DNA of 44,725 bases from Embleya scabrispora DSM 41855 (GTDB taxonomy: Bacteria > Actinomycetota > Actinomycetes > Streptomycetales > Streptomycetaceae), in contig NZ_KB889712.1 in NCBI RefSeq assembly GCF_000372745.1, positions 1 to 44,725 of the forward strand, given 5' to 3'. Positions 43,918-44,725 of this stretch are shown here, one piece after another. How positions within the stretch are numbered: the first letter of the stretch is position 1; every line of letters starts with the position of its first letter. The position numbers and the translations under genes are program-made. Below the pieces are notes generated by a model that did no database searches, was not told the DNA's origin, and worked only from the letters and a program-made list of their open reading frames with translations.

Positions 43918-44421
43918 TCATGCGCCGGAGCCCGGACAATCCGCGAGGCGTGTACGCGGTGGGGCGGGATCACCGAGCCGATCGTGGAGGTCGGGGCCGA
44001 GAGCGGGCTCTCGAACGAGGTCCGGAACATCATCGAGGCGGCGGATGTCCCGGCTGCGGTCAACGTGGACGTCGAGGCCGGGCTGGCCGCGTCGGTCGCT
44101 CGGCTGGTGGGGCTTCCTCTGGTTCCGATCGCCGGTATCGACTAGGCCCAGCGACGCGGCAACCTCCGCTGCGTAGGCGGATGCCTCCTCGGCCCTGCTC
44201 CAGCTCATCGGCCCCGCCGACCAAGGCGAGTCCTCGTCGTCGTTCTCCGTGGGATCCGGCCACCGTTCCAACAGCGCGGCGACGAACGCCGTGATGCGAT
44301 CCACCGGGGGAACGGCGGGCTCCGTGTCCATGTACCGGTCGTACAGATCGGCAAAGCACTTGGCCGCAGCGGCGTTGTCCGCCGGCCGCTCGCCCTCCCA
44401 CACGGCAAGGTCGTAGCTCAT
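43918..44421 (-). CDS. Hypothetical protein with MSYDLAVWEGERP start, C-terminus probably replaced
   Basis: ATG at 44421 begins MSYDLAVWEGERPADNAAAA and continues DLYDRYMDTEPAVPPVDRIT and MSWSRAEEASAYAAEVAASL. I know this start from a widespread actinomycete hypothetical family of about 110-130 residues. After GLV, at about 44145, the sequence no longer looks like that family and continues 75 codons in Arg/Asp-rich text. The opposite strand there has a coding-like frame ending at 44145 (EVRNIIEAADVPAAVNVDVE). A deletion has probably fused two genes. Function unknown. Confidence 0.5.
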   Translation of the reverse strand: MSYDLAVWEGERPADNAAAAKCFADLYDRYMDTEPAVPPVDRITAFVAALLERWPDPTENDDEDSPWSAGPMSWSRAEEASAYAAEVAASLGLVDTGDRNQRKPHQPSDRRGQPGLDVHVDRSRDIRRLDDVPDLVREPALGPDLHDRLGDPAPPRTRLADCPGSGA

Positions 44422-44591
44422 TGACGCAACCTGCCACCCCCTACCGACAGCAGCGCGACCGACCGGATCTTCGGAAACAACGAGCGAATCGGACCGGGTC
44501 ACCCGAGACGGGACATCGCCGGAACAGCCAGGTACGTGAGAACCGGCCATCTTGGCGCCTTGCACGTGCTCGAAAGTGCGCTGACGGCCTC

Positions 44592-44725
44592 ATGGAACAG
44601 ATCCCCGAGAGCATTGACCGCGACATCCTGGAGCGCCGGATCATCCCCGCGCTCAAGGCGATCCGAGAAGCGTCGGGCTGCACGCTTCACGAGGCACTCG
44701 ACATCTTCGTTCGGAGGTACGAGGA
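44592..44725 (+). CDS. Hypothetical protein, 3' end outside window
   Basis: The first 44 codons read MEQIPESIDRDILERRIIPA then LKAIREASGCTLHEALDIFV before the window ends. It resembles short helical actinomycete proteins of unknown role. There is no strong ribosome site before the ATG at 44592, so the start is tentative. Confidence 0.55.
   Translation, partial: MEQIPESIDRDILERRIIPALKAIREASGCTLHEALDIFVRRYE

Noticed and set aside
1-44725. tRNA or rRNA genes
   Set aside because: None recognised on reading either strand; no TTCGANTC-type T-loop with a matching acceptor stem was noticed.

Overview
The window is GC-rich (roughly 70%), uses GTG and TTG starts freely, and encodes an actinobacterial-type xylose isomerase, ROK and FCD-GntR sugar regulators and sugar ABC transporters without their own ATPase. 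This points to a Streptomyces-like actinomycete. The many decayed insertion sequences (IS110, IS5, IS701, ISL3, IS30, a serine recombinase) suggest an accessory region such as a chromosome arm. The lineage and the arm location are inferences.

Layout. 1-5 kb: partial VOC protein, IS110 scrap, xylB-xylA (minus) divergent from a ROK regulator, with a palindromic operator between them. 5.2-6.1 kb: IS5, IS701 and other transposase scraps. 6.2-23.5 kb: a sugar-catabolism island that I read as an L-fucose regulon, interrupted by ISL3, IS701 and IS5 remnants. It holds a secreted beta-helix glycosidase resembling GH141 alpha-L-fucosidases, an ABC importer (binding protein plus two permeases), a DUF718-type mutarotase, an aldo-keto reductase (candidate L-fucose dehydrogenase), a COG3618 lactonase, an SDR, an FAH-family hydrolase, an RraA-like protein and an uncharacterised 644-residue protein. 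A GntR/FCD repressor gene is divergent from the importer. Four copies of one 15-bp inverted repeat (AATCG-N5-CGATT) sit in the four promoters of this island. The one expected enzyme that is not intact is L-fuconate dehydratase: only a 64-codon, internally deleted remnant lies where it should be, upstream of and overlapping the SDR.

23.5-25 kb: decayed DNA (lactonase tail, nested inverted repeats, IS5 N-terminal half, broken copy of the FAD oxidoreductase found at 41 kb). 24.7-42.7 kb: a second accessory block: small protein, P450, MFS exporter, two S9 (post-proline type) peptidases, TetR, COG1228 amidohydrolase, alpha/beta hydrolase, PucR-type activator, ornithine cyclodeaminase family protein, FAD oxidoreductase and a 57-residue acidic protein. 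The TetR promoter and the small-protein promoter share the operator TACCGTACAWGTACGGTA, tying the ends of this block together. Its enzyme mix suggests breakdown of proline- or imino-acid-containing peptides, which is a hypothesis only. 42.7-44.7 kb: mostly decayed sequence, a recombinase scrap and two hypothetical genes, the last cut by the window edge.
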